A stretch of DNA of 64,000 bases from Siphonodentalium dalli (lineage: Eukaryota > Mollusca > Scaphopoda > Gadilida > Siphonodentaliidae). The notes under the pieces are model-generated. The model saw only the letters and a program-made list of their open reading frames with translations, was not told where the DNA came from and made no database searches. The stretch spans positions 231,276,578 to 231,340,577 of the forward strand of contig CP136062.1 of assembly GCA_032622095.1 (NCBI GenBank). The letters are read 5' to 3'. Made by a program: the position numbers and the translations under genes. This document shows positions 22,701 through 37,700 of the stretch, piece after piece (position 1 is the stretch's first letter; the number at the start of each line of letters is the position of its first letter).

Positions 22701-25700
22701 TTGACTACGTGTTTTCTGGGCCACATCTTGAGAAATGAACAAACTTCAAAAATTTATATCTGATCATTCTGAGCTTTGATGGGTGTGTTCGTCGACTCGA
22801 ATCAAATATTTTTTACCCCCCCCCCCCCCCAGCCAAAGAAATAGTAATTTAGGAGCGTCTGATCAGATTGAGTACCTTTAATCATATTTGGCGAACCAAA
22901 TTGATGCAAAAGTGTAATAAATAGAGTAATCAATTAGTTCTGATAATTACGTTAAATAATTCACTCGAGGCGAGAGACATTTAGTTAAGAAAACAAGTGC
23001 GCTAACACACCACCATCTCCCCCACCCCCCCCCCCCCCCCCCAGAAAATCAGGAATTTTTTTATTTTAAAGGATGCCAAAGATTCAATTTCATTCATTTC
23101 AAAGTCTACTATAGCAGAGATACTTATTGGACGGCCAGTTACTTATGTTTTCATGGTTAGACTGCAGTTCCTTACACTGCAGTGCTTGGCTGCCAGAGTA
23201 AAGTCTGTTTAAATTCTCAACACTTGCTCTTGGCTGTCAGAGTAAAGTCTGTTTCAATTCTCAACACTTGCTCTTGGCTGTCAGAGTAAAGTCTGTTTAA
23301 ATTCTCAATACTTGCTCTTGGCTGTCAGAGTAAAGTCTGTTTCAATTCTCAACACTTGCTCTTGGCTGTCAGAGTAAAGTCTGTTTCAATTCTCAATACT
23401 TGCTCTTGGCTGTCAGAGTAAAGTCTGTTTCAATTCTCAATACTTGCTCTTGGCTGTCAGAGTAAAGTCTGTTTCAATTCTCAATACTTGCTCTTGGCTG
23501 TCAGAACCTATCTACATGGAACACTACTTCAATGATCGGAACAAAGCATTCAAGGAAGGAGGTTGGAGCAAATTCAAGGAGTATTCCTGGAGTATTTTAG
23601 TCTGATTAAATTCAAGCAATTTTCCTGGAGTTTCAAGGAATTCAAGGTGTGAGAACCCTGATACTTGTGGCTTGACACATTTGATTCATTTACACACAAA
23701 CATTTGTGGCTTGACACATTTGACTCATTTACATACGAACATATGTGGCTTGATACATTCAACTCATTTACATACGAACCTGTGCGATGATGTCATACAT
23801 AGTGGTTTCTTGCGTAGCTTTCAGAATGACATACTCGTCAGGGGAGTTCACTCCGTATACACTGATGAAGAACATTCTGCGCTTCAGTTTAACTCCTAAA
23901 GGACCAGTTATCTGTGGATGGAAATCAAAATTTCATTAGAATTATTTTTAAATATTTGGATTTCATGGCAAAATAAACTATAATTCCTTGTAATTTCGTT
24001 TTTTTTCGTTATTGCAATAGATGAAACTCATATAGAATACACCCAAGATCTCATACCGTACAAGTCGAATATTTGGTATATTAATAGCGCTATATTCGTG
24101 CCCAATATAAATCTTGTTATATGAAGTTATGGATGATCTTTAACAAAATGACATTCTAATTACTATTTTAGAGCGAATCACAATATTGTGTCGAATTGAA
24201 TAGGGGTGAAGATTTCACATAGAATCGAACCTTGAAATGAAACACTTTAATAGAAAATTCAGCGACATTAACAATTTGTTTTCATCGCTGCCGATTATTG
24301 ATACATGTAAGATGAATAATTTATCCATTTATCATGGCCATACATTTAATAATTTATCAATTCATCATGGCCATACATTTAATAATTTGGCTGATTTACT
24401 GGAAAATTTAATTGTAACTGAAATCAGACTAGAAGAATGACATTTGGTGCAAACAGTATTTATTCCATATTAGTCATTATATATTACAAAACAACTATTA
24501 ACTATGATGATATGAAAGGGATTGGACAACAAGCTTTAAGCTTTTGGGAGTCGTTTATGGGTGAATGAAATTTGTACTGTGAATACTGTAGTGGAAAAGA
24601 TTATCGTGAATTTGTTCTGAGCCAGTTATGTTTACCATACGTCATTATACTTCGGTGTTAGGGGAGTAATCCAATATATTCCTCGTGAAGCTCTGGTTCA
24701 AAGGGGTAAATCAATTACCAGATATGGTGGTATTTCTCTTGGAATAATCAATGCAATTGACACTATGAGTATCAATGTTTTAAGGTCTTTTTTGTTTATA
24801 TATTAGAGAAAGTCACAGGAGTCTCTCGGTGCGGGAGGGTTAGAAAATGTATCGAACCATCGCGATCATTTTGAACAGTACTAATGTACTTAGATGCCAT
24901 GGGATAAACGGAAGGTTGAAGTGTTGATAAATTTCTTCAATGTTTTAAGTTTTAAGTTTCTAATATTATTCTAATCGGTAGGATCATGCTATAAACTAAA
25001 TACACACGTAGTGTTTCTGAAAACCAAATTTACACCAAAGACTGGAATTGTGTGGTAAATCATCTATCCTACTATTATGAAATTTTCTTCTAATTTTTAG
25101 TGAGCATTCAAACGACCACGATTCAATCGTAAGTGGAAAGTTTTCTAGTGTGGGTAGTAAACGGTAGTTGGTCTGCGATTGCTCACGGCAAGATCGCGTG
25201 TAAAAAATTAATATTTGATTTTAGATGCGAAATCGTGACATATCGTTGGTTACCTTCACTTGCAACGGAATTGCAGTCATGTAGTACATAAAAATCGCAA
25301 TAGGGTACTGAATCACGATATCCTCATCTGCGAATACATCGGAATCGCGTGAACAAACTATCCATAATTTTGTCTGACCCCGATTCTTCCACTAATGATT
25401 GAATCGTGATCGTCTGAAAGTTCACTAAAGCATTTAAAATAATCAGGCCTGAGAATAGCGTGTCTGTCATTTGCAGCTTGAGGTCCCCAGAGGGTGAATT
25501 TAATGACGCTATCCCACACAGAATGAGGTCCCCAGAGGGTGAATTTAATGACGCTATCCCACACAGAATGAGGTCCCCAGAGGGTGAATTTAATGACGCT
25601 ATCCCACACAGAATGAGGTCCCCAGAGGGTGAATTTAATGACGCTATCCCACACAGAATGAGGTCCCCAGAGGGTGAATTTAATGACGCTATCCCACACA

Positions 25701-28700
25701 GAATGAGGTCCCCAGAGGGTGAATTTAATGACGCTATCCCACACATAATGAGGTCCCCAGAGGGTGAATTTAATGACGCTATCCCACACAGAATGAGGTC
25801 CCCAGAGGGTGAATTTAATGACGCTATCCAGCATAGCTTGTGTGGTAAATCATCTATCCTACTCGTGGTGTAAATTTGGTATTCAGAGATACTACATGTG
25901 TATTCTATATGTACAATGTAATTACTCTCTGCTGTACCTCCTTCTGTTCTTTTGAGATGTCGGTGAGGTCTCGGACTTTGACGAACAGTGATTTTTTCTT
26001 TCCCAGACTTGTGTCCACTGTGAAGTCGATGCCATTCATACACTGGTCTATCTGTTCCTCTTCACGTTTAGAGTATATAAACAAAGTTGATAGCTCCAGC
26101 GCCTGGTTTGCTAGATTCCTCAACCGAACATGTCGGTATCCTATAATCAAACAGGACAGAATCACATTAAATAACAGAACTGATGATAGGTTCCACAAAC
26201 ATGTCGGTAACCTACACCAGAACAAGAGAGGGTTTCATAAATAACGAAAGTGATACATAATACGCCACAGTTCGAATGTCTTATTAGATAACATTAATTA
26301 GCCTAATTCCTCTGCCAAGTCAAGCAGCAACCTTCCAACATAATTAGTGAAAATACCCATCCCAGTCTCGTTTGTTAATGAGTTTCATAAACGCATTCCA
26401 ATGAAGATACAGTAATGCCCTAAATAATCAACTCCTTAACCACAGCAGAATTATGGGTAACTTTTCAGGATTTAGTCGGAAATATGGCTTGTTGACATTC
26501 ATCGGAAAGCTCATCAGCCTAAAGAAACATTCTGAGTCAGAGACAATTATTTGAATGGTGGATAGTGCTACATACTGGGTCAGAGACATGTATTTGAATG
26601 GTGGATAGTGCTACATACCGGGTCGGAGGCACATTAATGGAATGATGCGTTGTGCTACAACATGGTTGTTCCCGACGTCCATCACCGAGAAACGAAGAAA
26701 GGCAAGGTCAGTGAACCAAACCTAGGTTAGGACAGAAAAAAATAAAGAGTGTTAGTATTAATAAACCTGCCACCATCAAGCAGTATGTTAGTGTATACAC
26801 CCATCAGTAAGCCTATAAACCCACCACCATCAAGAGGTACGTACTGAATACACCCATCAGTAAAGCAGTACAAGGAGCTTTTTTTCTCACATTTTATAAT
26901 AATTGTTATCAGTTTTTCTCATATTCTTTAACAGCTTTATCATTTTTATCATTTTTTCTTATATTATTTGACAATTTTTTATCATTTTTTATTATTTTTT
27001 CTTACAATCTTTAAAATTATAAAAAAAATAATATAAAATATCTTTGTGTCTTAAATTAAATATTTATCTGACATAATAAAACACAGCAAATTATTTTCAT
27101 TAAATAAAATAATATACATCATGATTCATATAAAACAGGTTAGCACTATGAATGCAAACTGAGATTTTGTGCCCAGTCCCAAGTTATTCTGACAGGCCCC
27201 ATGGGTTTACTGATGGGTGTATACAGTAGTCAAGGCCCCATGGGTTTACTGATGGGTGTATACAGTAGTCAACATGGAGGAATCAGTTAGAAGCATGGCA
27301 GAAGTAAATATAGGTAAAAGAAACTTCAAGCCATCTACATGTAGTAATTGGAAAAGATTAACATATATATTGCTTGTTATGCAAGCCTGAGAACAAGGTG
27401 CCTCTCATTTGCAGAATGAGGTCCCCAGAGGGTAATGTAGTGACGCTATCTCCCATAGCGGGCTAGCATCACTAAATTCACCCTCTGGGGACCTCATTCT
27501 GCTTTGGCCTCATCATCCCTGCAAAGTTTCTTTATTATCAAATATCTATAGAAACTTCTTCACATAGATTCTATTTCTTTTTTAGTTTAGTTTCTCTATA
27601 TTCCCAAATTGGCAGACGACACATTACATAATCGAGGTTCCCAATGGGTGTACATCACAATATTCACCATTTGGGAACTTCAATCTGAGTCTATGTCTCC
27701 CATAGCAGATGAGGCCATGCAGAATGAGGTTCCCAGATGGTGAATTTAGCGATGCAAGCTTGCTTGGCAGGATAACATCACTAAATTCACCCTCTGGGGA
27801 CCTCATTCTGCAAACGATGTCCACAGAAAGTTAGTTGATCGACTCCATGTGATTTATTTCATAAAAAATCACCCAATAAAGTATCATTGACACATTTTTT
27901 TATTCAGTTTATAGATGCAAACATCAAATAAGGATCTTATTTAGGTGTATTTTGGAAAGCAAATCGCCATGTGAGCAGATCACAACACAGGGCTTAAAAT
28001 CTGACGAGAATCAAGAATATAGTTTTTAGTTTGATGTGCGTAAAAATCATCCAATTCGCTGCAGAAATGCTATAATTTGATTCTCACATTAGTTTATAGA
28101 TTTTAATCCTTTCATGATGGGAGCTATGCTGGTGCAGCCTTACAGATCCTGTCCCAGTGCATTCTCTAATATATGAGAGTCTCCCATAGGGAGCTTCACA
28201 TATATAAGAGAATGTACTGGCTTACAAGGTCAAAGTAAATATTGTTAGGCTAATGTATTCTCTTATATATGCGAGGCTCCCAATGGCAGACTCGCATACA
28301 TTGGCACAGGATTTTCGCAAAATTTCAGGAAGCTCCAGTCATGGAAGGGTTTAACACCTGCAACAAAATCTTACCTGGAAGGTGAATAAATCTTACCTGG
28401 AAGGTGAATAAATCTTACCTGGAAGGTGAATAAATCTTACCTGGAAGGTGAATATATCATTCCAGATTGGGTTGAGTGCATTTCGTGAAATCACTTTGGT
28501 TTTCTGTTTGATGCAGTCGACGGGAATTCCAATGATTTCCACCTCGACCTGAATGTTGGCAGTGTGGTTTGAGCATAGGAATTGTCCTGAGATGATCTGA
28601 AAAGAACATGGATTTCATTATAGATCAAGTCTTCTCGGTCCACAAAAGCTTGGGATATTGGTTGGGTTGATGCTGTTTTGGACAGAGTCCAAGCCTTGAA

Positions 28701-31700
28701 ATAGTGTGTCTGTCATTTGCCGAATGAGGTCCCCAGAGGGTGAATTTAGTGATGCTACCCCGCATAGCGGGCTAGCATCACCAAATTCACCCTCTGGGGA
28801 CCTCATTCTGCTTACACCTCAGCAGAATGAGGTTCCCAGAGGGTGAATTTGGTGATGCTAGCCCGCTATGCGGGGTAGCATCTCTAAATTCACCCTCTGG
28901 GAACCTCATTCTGCAAATGACAGACACACTATTTCAAGGCTTGACCGAGTCCCATCCCATTGCTCTTCAATAACGGACTTTATGCCCAGAATTGTGGGCG
29001 GGAGTTATCTTTCTTGTTTGTCTTCAGTTTAGGTCAAATGGAAGCTTTGCATATATGAACATAGAGGGCAACCTTTCCCAGGCATCAGAGGTCCGTTAAG
29101 TGCCAAAGCAACAAGATTTTTAAGTAAACAAATCCTAATTGTTTTTCAGAGAATTTTGATTTGTCGCGCTATCAGAAAAAATGCGAATCTTAGTTCTATG
29201 TCGACATTGGCGATCAGATTTGGGATGGATACCAAATCGGCTCTCCGTTAGTATTTTGATCAATGATACGTGTTCAGGGTCTTGACTGCTATAGGAGACC
29301 TGGGATCACATTGAAGTTCCCCAGTTGAACTCGGTTATGCAATTTATCTTTTGAAAATTAGGGGATATGGAAACAGAACAGAAGGGAAAAAGCAATTTCA
29401 TGGATCGTAAAGGGGGGGCCCACGGGGGTATAAAAAACTTACATGGATAGTAAAGGGGGCCCACAGAGGTATAAAAATACTTACATGGATCGTAAAGAGG
29501 GGGGCTCACAGGGATATAAAAACACTTACATGGATCGTAAGGGGGGGGGCATGGGGGTATAAAAACACATGGATTGTAAAGGGGGGTGGGGCAGGTCTAA
29601 AACACTTACATGGATTTGGCCAATTCTTGATTTATTTTTAGGCAAACAAAAATTTGGCCAAATTAAATCCTCATTTTCTTTTCTCACAATTAATGAATAT
29701 TTGTGTTTTATTTAAAATCTAACATATGACTATATATACTAATGTTCATATCTTCAAATATCATGTCTAGACTTCTTTAATCCCACCATTGTTACTTGAC
29801 AATATGCCACTACCCACCATCAACAATTCAGCCTTAGTGTTAATCCTCATTGCTGTTTAATTGCATTTTTTGATAGTGTCCCTTTTGTTATCCATTAAGC
29901 TGTATGACCTAACCAATTAGCAGATAATGATAATATAGATTTGATTTTCATGTCGTTTCCATTACAAAATCAATTTGGGTTTTTGAATTAGTTTTTAAAG
30001 TTTAGCCAAATTAAAAAATATTTTGCCCATTTTTGATAAAAATTGGCCATTGGCAGCATGAACCCTGCCCCAGACTCTTGATGCAAATCACTTACATGGA
30101 TTGTAAATGTAACAGCATGTAGGCCATCGAACTCCTTCTCCCATGGATTGAAGCGGTTGTACATCACATGCTTCTTATCCGTCATAATCGGAGGCTTCAT
30201 GATGTAACCACTTAACCCGTTCCTCTCAAACATCGCCGTGTTCAGCGCCATAGCCACATCTAAAATTATACAAAGATACGATGTCAAAGGCTTCATGATG
30301 TAACCTGTTCCTCTCAAACATCACTGTGTTCAGCGCCATAACCACGTCTAAAATTATACAAAGACACGATGTCAAAGGTGTCATGAGGTATCCACTTAAC
30401 CTGTTCCTCTCAAACATCACTGTGTTCAGCGCCATAACCACGTCTAAAATTATACAAAGACACGATGTCAAAGGTGTCATGAGGTATCCACTTAACCTGT
30501 TCCTCTCAAACATCACTGTGTTCAGCGCCATAGCCACGTCTAAAATTATACAAAGACACGATGTCAAAGGTGGCCGTGTTCAGTGCCATAGCCACGTCTA
30601 AAATTATACAAAGATACGATGTAAAACATGGCCGTGTTCAGTGTCATAGCCACGTCTAAAATTATACAAAGATACGATGTCAAACATGGCCGTGTTCAGC
30701 GCCATAGCCACGTCTAAAATTATACAAAGATATGATGTCAAACATGGCCGTGTTCAGTGTCATAGCCACGTCTAAAATTATACAAAGATACGATGTCAAA
30801 CATGGCCGTGTTCAGTGTCATAGCCACGTCTAAAATTATACAAAGATACGATGTCAAACATGGCCGAGTTCAGCGCCATAGCCACGTCTAAAATATATAC
30901 AAAGATATGATGTCAAACATGTCCGTGTTCAGTGCCATAGCCACGTCTTAAATTATACAAAGATACGATGTCAAACATCGCCGTGTTCAGTGCCATAGCC
31001 ACGTCCAAAAAATATACAAAGATACGATGTCAAAGGTTTCATGAGGTATCCACTTAACTTGTTCCTCTCAAACATCGCCGTGTTCAGTGCCATAGCTACA
31101 TTTAAAAAATATACAAAGATATGATGTCAAACATGTCCGTGTTCAGCACCATAGCCACGTCTAAATTTATACAAAAATACGATGTCAATTAAACAATGCC
31201 GTGTTCAACGCAACACTAACATCTGAAAAATATACAGAGATATGATGTCAAAGATAATCAAAGGTTTCCACTTAAGCCGTTCCTCTCAAACATGTAACCA
31301 TGTCTATACAACAATATGATGTCAAAATGTTGAAAAGGTCAGTGCATTCAAATGTAAATATAAACAATGTCAAACAAAACCCATTCAGGAATTTCATACT
31401 AGTTTTTGAGCACCATCATGATTATACCATGCAGTCGACCCAAACATGAACAAGAAATCTCTCTCTCTGATGCGGGGTCAAGTTGCGGTAATTATGGACT
31501 TGGATTTGAAATGCATTAATTGTAACTGGCTATCATACACAACACTGTTGCAAGTCTAATATTCCAAATACTTGCAAGTTACTGTATTATCATGATCAAA
31601 ATTCACAAAAATTATCTTGGCAGTTCAAACCAAATTTCTTGCTTTAACATGATCTAATCTTCTGTCTCGTGATTTTACCCAGAAAATGACGGGGTTAAAA

Positions 31701-34700
31701 TTTAACATGGCCTTGAGCCAACTCGGATTTGGCGCTACATAAGAAACCTATTTATTATTATTATTAATGCGTTAATATTTTCTCACCTTCCATCTGGTAA
31801 TTAAGTGCTACAAGCTGGATTCCGAACGCCCAGAAAATGACGGGGTTAAAATTTAACATGGCCAAGAGTCTGTTAGGATTTGGTGCTACATAAGAAACCT
31901 GTTTATTATTATTATTAACACGCTAATATGATCTCACCTTCTGTCTGGTAATTCAGTGCTACAAGCTGGATTCCGAACGCCCAGAAAATTACGGGGTTAA
32001 AATTTGACGAGTCGATTCTCATTCCAGCAGGATATGTCCGCATGAGGTATCTCTCCGAAAACGTGAGAATGGTTAAGGATAACATAAAATTTGAGTTCTT
32101 TAGGTTTAACACGTTCACTGCCAATGCCAATTCAATTACTTGCAAAAAATATGAGATAGCTAATAGTTGGACATGTTAAGGAGTGTTCAGAGTGTTGCAT
32201 TGATCCGTACATTGCGTTAACCCTTTGAGTGCCAGGTCCGATTTTTGTATCAAACCATATACCCTGTGCCAATGCATTCTCTTATATATGCGAGTCAACC
32301 ATAGGTCGCCCCGCATATTTAAGAGAATGCATTGGCCTAACATTTTTTCATCACTTGTTATTATTTTTTACAATTTTAATAATTTTTTCTTATATTCTTT
32401 AACAGACTTATTTTGTAGGTTTAGTGCCAGGGAATATTACATTTGTCATGGACATCAAAATTATTACTATGAATAATTGGTGATAGTTTTGAGTTATAAC
32501 ATGCGCCTAAGGTTTTATCCAGTTTGTTTTTAAATTCGCTATAGCATGCTTAAGCATACCCAAAAATAATTCAACCCAAAAAAAAAAGCCGAATACATGG
32601 CCACATACGCTGTGTTATAATGCAGGGCTTCCAATTAATAATTGCAGCTAACAAGTTTGATATTGGAATAAATTCAATGTTGCAAATCAATCTATCTGTA
32701 ATAAATTAATTGTATGAAAATGTCAAATCCAAAGAATTAACACTTTATTGTCATACATACTAGGTGATTTTCCTTTGCTTCGAAGGCAGTCGCAATCTTT
32801 TATAGATTGAAAACAAGAAACATCATGACGCACTCCATATAAGGTATGCATTATGCTTTATGTCAACGTACGCCACAGACTCGTCTGAACACTACTACAG
32901 ACTCGTTTGAACACTACAACAGACTCGTCTGAACACTACAACAGACTCGTCTGAACACTACAACAGACTCGTCTGAACACTACAACAGACTCGTCTGAAC
33001 ACTACTACAGACTCGTCTGAACACTAGCTACTTCAGCTTTCCAGAATCAAGTCTTGATAATCACACACCCTCTGCATTCACACAATTAGCTTCCGTAAGA
33101 ATCATTACAAATCGCAAAATGGTTACACAAATGTTTGTGACGTTTATCAGGCTAGGGCCCTGCGAATAGATTTGATGCGATTCAGAATCGTTTGATTGAT
33201 TCGATTTGATTCAAAATCGGCTTCCCTGATTCAAATTTTATCCAATCTGTTCTCTCATGTGCATTGTCTGCATCCCATGGTTTCTATAGACAACAGATTA
33301 CTTACAGCATTACTCTTGGGCTAAGAAACTTTGAGATACCAGAAAACACATGCACATACAGATAACACTGTCTCAAATGATTTATTGATGGACCATCAAA
33401 TTATTTAATTCATTATAATCTCAGTAAGAATGACGTAAACAAGTAGCCCACTCGGGACCTCATTCTGCTTAGGCCTCATCTTCTCTTGAAAGTTTCTTTA
33501 TTATCAAATTTCTGTAGAAACTTCTTCACATAGATTCTATTTCTTTTTTAGTTTAGTTTATCTCTATATCCCCAAATTGGCAGACAACACATTACATAAT
33601 CAAGGTTCTCAATGGGTGTACATCACAATATTCACCATTTGCGAACTTCAATCTGAGTCTATGTCTCCCATAGCAGATGTGAGGCCATGCAGAATGAGGT
33701 CCCCAGAGGTTGAATTTGGTGATGCTAGCCCACTATGCAGGATAGCATCACTAAATTCACCCTCCGGAGAACCTCATTCTGCAAATGATAGGCACACTAA
33801 GTTCAGGCTTGTTCTTGTAATCTGTGAAGTACAGAATAATGAAAGGATATTTGATGGCAGATAGTGGGTGCCGTCTTGTCAGCTGCTTGGCTTTATTTTC
33901 ATTCAGCGACGACACCATGAATGCTGTCTTTGTACCATCCAGCCATCGGAGTTTGTTTGGAAATGTGAGCGAGATGTCTGATTTGTCTGTAATATAGACA
34001 TGAATGTTTATATCAAAACATGAATTTGTTTATATCACATGAACCCCCTATTATATCATTAAAAAAACCATTACATATTTCCTTATCTCTCAATAGTTAC
34101 ATATCACTTGGCATCGCACCAACAAAATTAACCCACATCTTAACATTGATTCAGGTGGATTAATACTATTTTGAAAAGCCGCGCATGAAACCAACACCAG
34201 ACAATGCAAAATTATTGATTTGTTCCTTAACCCTTTACCCAACAGAAGGGCCCTGTGCCAATGCATTCTCTTATATATGCGAGTCGACCATAGGTCGCCT
34301 CGCATATATAAGAGAATGCATTGGCTTAACACATTAAAAATTATAAAATTGTTAAAGAATGTAAGAAAAAATGGTAAAAAGTGTTAAAAAAAAGATTTTG
34401 TTTAGGCCAATGCATTCTCTTATATATGCGAGGCGACCTATGGTCGACTCGCATATATAAGAGAATGCATTGGCACAGGGCATAACTGTAACCATCACAA
34501 TGTGGTCAAGGAGCCGGTTCCAATGATATCCATATTTGTATGGTTCTATTGAGACAGACCGAATATATTTTAGGCTGTTGAAGCTTTATTTGGCCGGTTT
34601 TGGCCGGTTTGTTGGGTAAAGGTTTAAAGTTAAATTCTTGTTCAACTTCGTTGCAGTAAGAAAATAGACACAAAAACAATAAGGTAAATTGAGGGACTAT

Positions 34701-37700
34701 ATTTTCTGTTGCCAGCCCTAGAGCACGCAATAGTGTCGGTTGTGAAGCATCTCAGCCAACACTGTAAATGTATGCATTTTGAAGCTTCTTTTAAGGATTT
34801 TGATTTGTTAAAAAGGCATAAAGCTCTGGTTTTTTCATGTGATATACAAGATCTTCAACTCGTTGTGTTGGGATATAAGATTTTTTTAAACTCGTTCAAT
34901 AAATTTGATTCAAATTTCTACTATGGCTCGTTGTGAATCAAATTTATCAAACGAGTTTCATAAAATCTTATATCCCAACATAACTCATTGGAGATCCGCT
35001 ATATATTCATTTTTGGTGGATCTAAAATCAGAAACAATGCTGAAAACATTAGAAGAAATAAACAAATCATAAACCCCATTGCTCAGACAAAATTTCTTTG
35101 TGATCCAGCCATTAATTCCTGAGAAACCGGTTTGCCCGTGCGGATATGACATCATAACGTCAAATGCGAGGTTGCTCAGTGATGGGAGCCAGACCACATT
35201 ACCCGGAATGCTGAAATACATATCCATGCCAAATTTCATCGCAATCGGTGCTGAAATGTGGACGGCTATTAGGAACATACCTATAGAGAGAGAGAGTCAG
35301 AGAGACACATTCAAATTTATAGATTAGATATATATGACAGAGACAGAGGTACACTTGACTTGTCTTTAGGCCCTTAAATTGTGGGATAGAACAAAGAACT
35401 ATACAACAATAGAATAATCATAATGTAATTATATCATAGGAAGCTGCAATGTGCCTCGTCAAAATAACTAAATAGCTGTAATTTAGTGAAAAAAAAAGAG
35501 TATCACTTTTGGTTAGCAGTTTTGGAAAAGCCAATTTTAGGTTTCCATTTGGATTCTGTAAAAAAACAACCCCCGAAAAAATAAAGCAGCCTCACAAATT
35601 ATTTTGCGGGGCCTCCATGAGGCCCCCACCCCCCCCCCCCTTTTCGTACGCCATATTCCATGCCCTGTTATGAGGTACGCCGTATTCCGACCTCTCTGTT
35701 AGGAGGTATTCGGTATTCCAAAAATACCGGTATTCGTACGCCGACCTTCCAAAAAACATATTATCTGAACATTTCCCTCAGTAAATCAAACAAATTCTGA
35801 AATTAAAATTTTTCTCGTCTGCTTCATTTTCACGAACACCCCTCCAGTTGAATAATAGACTATTCCAATGTATACTTTTATTACTTTTAGATCATTTTAT
35901 CATCAATAAATTATCTTATCTGATCTTAACTGGTACTCCGTATTCCATATAGCTGTTAACTGGTATTCCGTATTCCACCCTCTGTGTTAAGTGGTATTCC
36001 GTATTCCAGGGGAGTGGGGGTGGGAGCCTCCTCCATGGCAGCCTCGCAATGATTTTAATAATGTGAGGCAGAAGGTGAATTTAGTGACGATACCTTGAAC
36101 AATGGGCTAGCATCAACTTCAGGGGAATGTAGCTCAATCGGGCTATAATAGACAATACGAGCTACATGTACGTAGCCCATTTTTTATGTGTGCTCCACCC
36201 ATCAGGAACTTTTTGTACATTGTGTTATTTATAGAGAGCTGTTGCTATAGAATGTAAGATACTTCAGTGCACTGAGATGTTTATACCACCAGTTGCTATG
36301 GTAACATACCTGTTGCTATAGTAGGTAAGGCACTTGTACTAGGAGACGTTCCGAGGCTGGACGAAAGCAGACTTTTCCTTGCTGCAGCTTTCCGCTGTTT
36401 CCACATGGCTAGATTACTGTCCATATGAGATGCTATCAAGAAAGATAACTCTAAATTAGAATGTTTCCACATGGCTAGATCACTGAATTTACAGTCCATA
36501 TGAGATATGCTACAGGAACGACAACTCTAAATTATAATGCTTCATATCATGAGAGGTAAGATAAGAACAGGATATCTATATGCCTTTGGAACAAGCTTGA
36601 GTTTACCGTGCCTGTCATTTGCAGAATGAGGTCCCCCAGAGGGTGAATTTAGTGATGCTATCATGCATAGCAGGCTAGCATCACCAAATTCACCCTCTGG
36701 GGACCTTCTTCTGCATGGTGAATATAGTGATGTACACCCATTGGGAACCGATTATTTAATGGCTCGTGTTTAAATGATATCGGGGAGCTCTCAAACTTAC
36801 TACTAAATTTAATGCCTCGTGTGTAAATGATATCGGGGAGTTCTCAAACTTACTACTAAATTTAATGACTCGTGTGTAAATGATATCGGGGAGTTCTCAA
36901 ACTTACTACTAAATTTAATGGCTCATGTGTAAATGATATCGGGGAGCTCTCAAACTTACTTCTAAATTTAATGGCTTGTGTGTAAATGACGATATCTGAG
37001 AGTTCTCAAACTTACTTCTAAATTTAATGCCTCGTGTGTAAATAACAATACCGGGGGAGTTCACAAACATACTTCTAAATTTAATGGCCTGCTTGTAAAT
37101 GACGATATCTGATAGTTCTCAAACTTACTTCTAAATTTAAGGTCTGTGTGTAAATGACGATATCGGAGAGTCCTCAAATTTACTTCTAAATTTAATGCCT
37201 CGTGTGTAAATAACAATACCGGGAGTTCTCAAACTTACTTCTAAATTTAATGGCCTAGCTGCTTGTAAATGACGATATCGGCTAGTTCTCAAACTTACTT
37301 CTAAATTTAAGGTCTGTGTGTAAATGACGATATCGGAGAGTTCTCAAACTTACTTCTAAATTTAATGGCCTGTGTGTAAATGACGATATCTGAGAGTTCT
37401 CAAACTTACTTCTAAATTTAATGGCCTGTGTGTAAATAATGATATCGGAGAGTTCTCGAGCTATCTGACTCGCCTTCTTCTGTTTCATCTTTGGGGTGAG
37501 TTTCACCTTGCTCAGTTTGAGATCTTGTAGGTCGTATTGCCATTCTAAATCAGTCCGACTCCCAGAATGTGGCTTCTCATCCAATGAACTTGATCGCGGT
37601 CTGCAGGGAATAACATATGAATAATAAATTAATACAAACCCGACAGCAATTTATCGAGATTCCAACAAATTAGACCGTGATCTGCCTGGAATAACATATA

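Noticed and set aside
25324-26043. Long open frames (239, 158 and 137 codons) over the 45-bp repeat on both strands
   Set aside because: The unit length is a multiple of three, so three frames are open at once; the peptide is a pure repeat. Only the e18 part (25938-26140) is coding.
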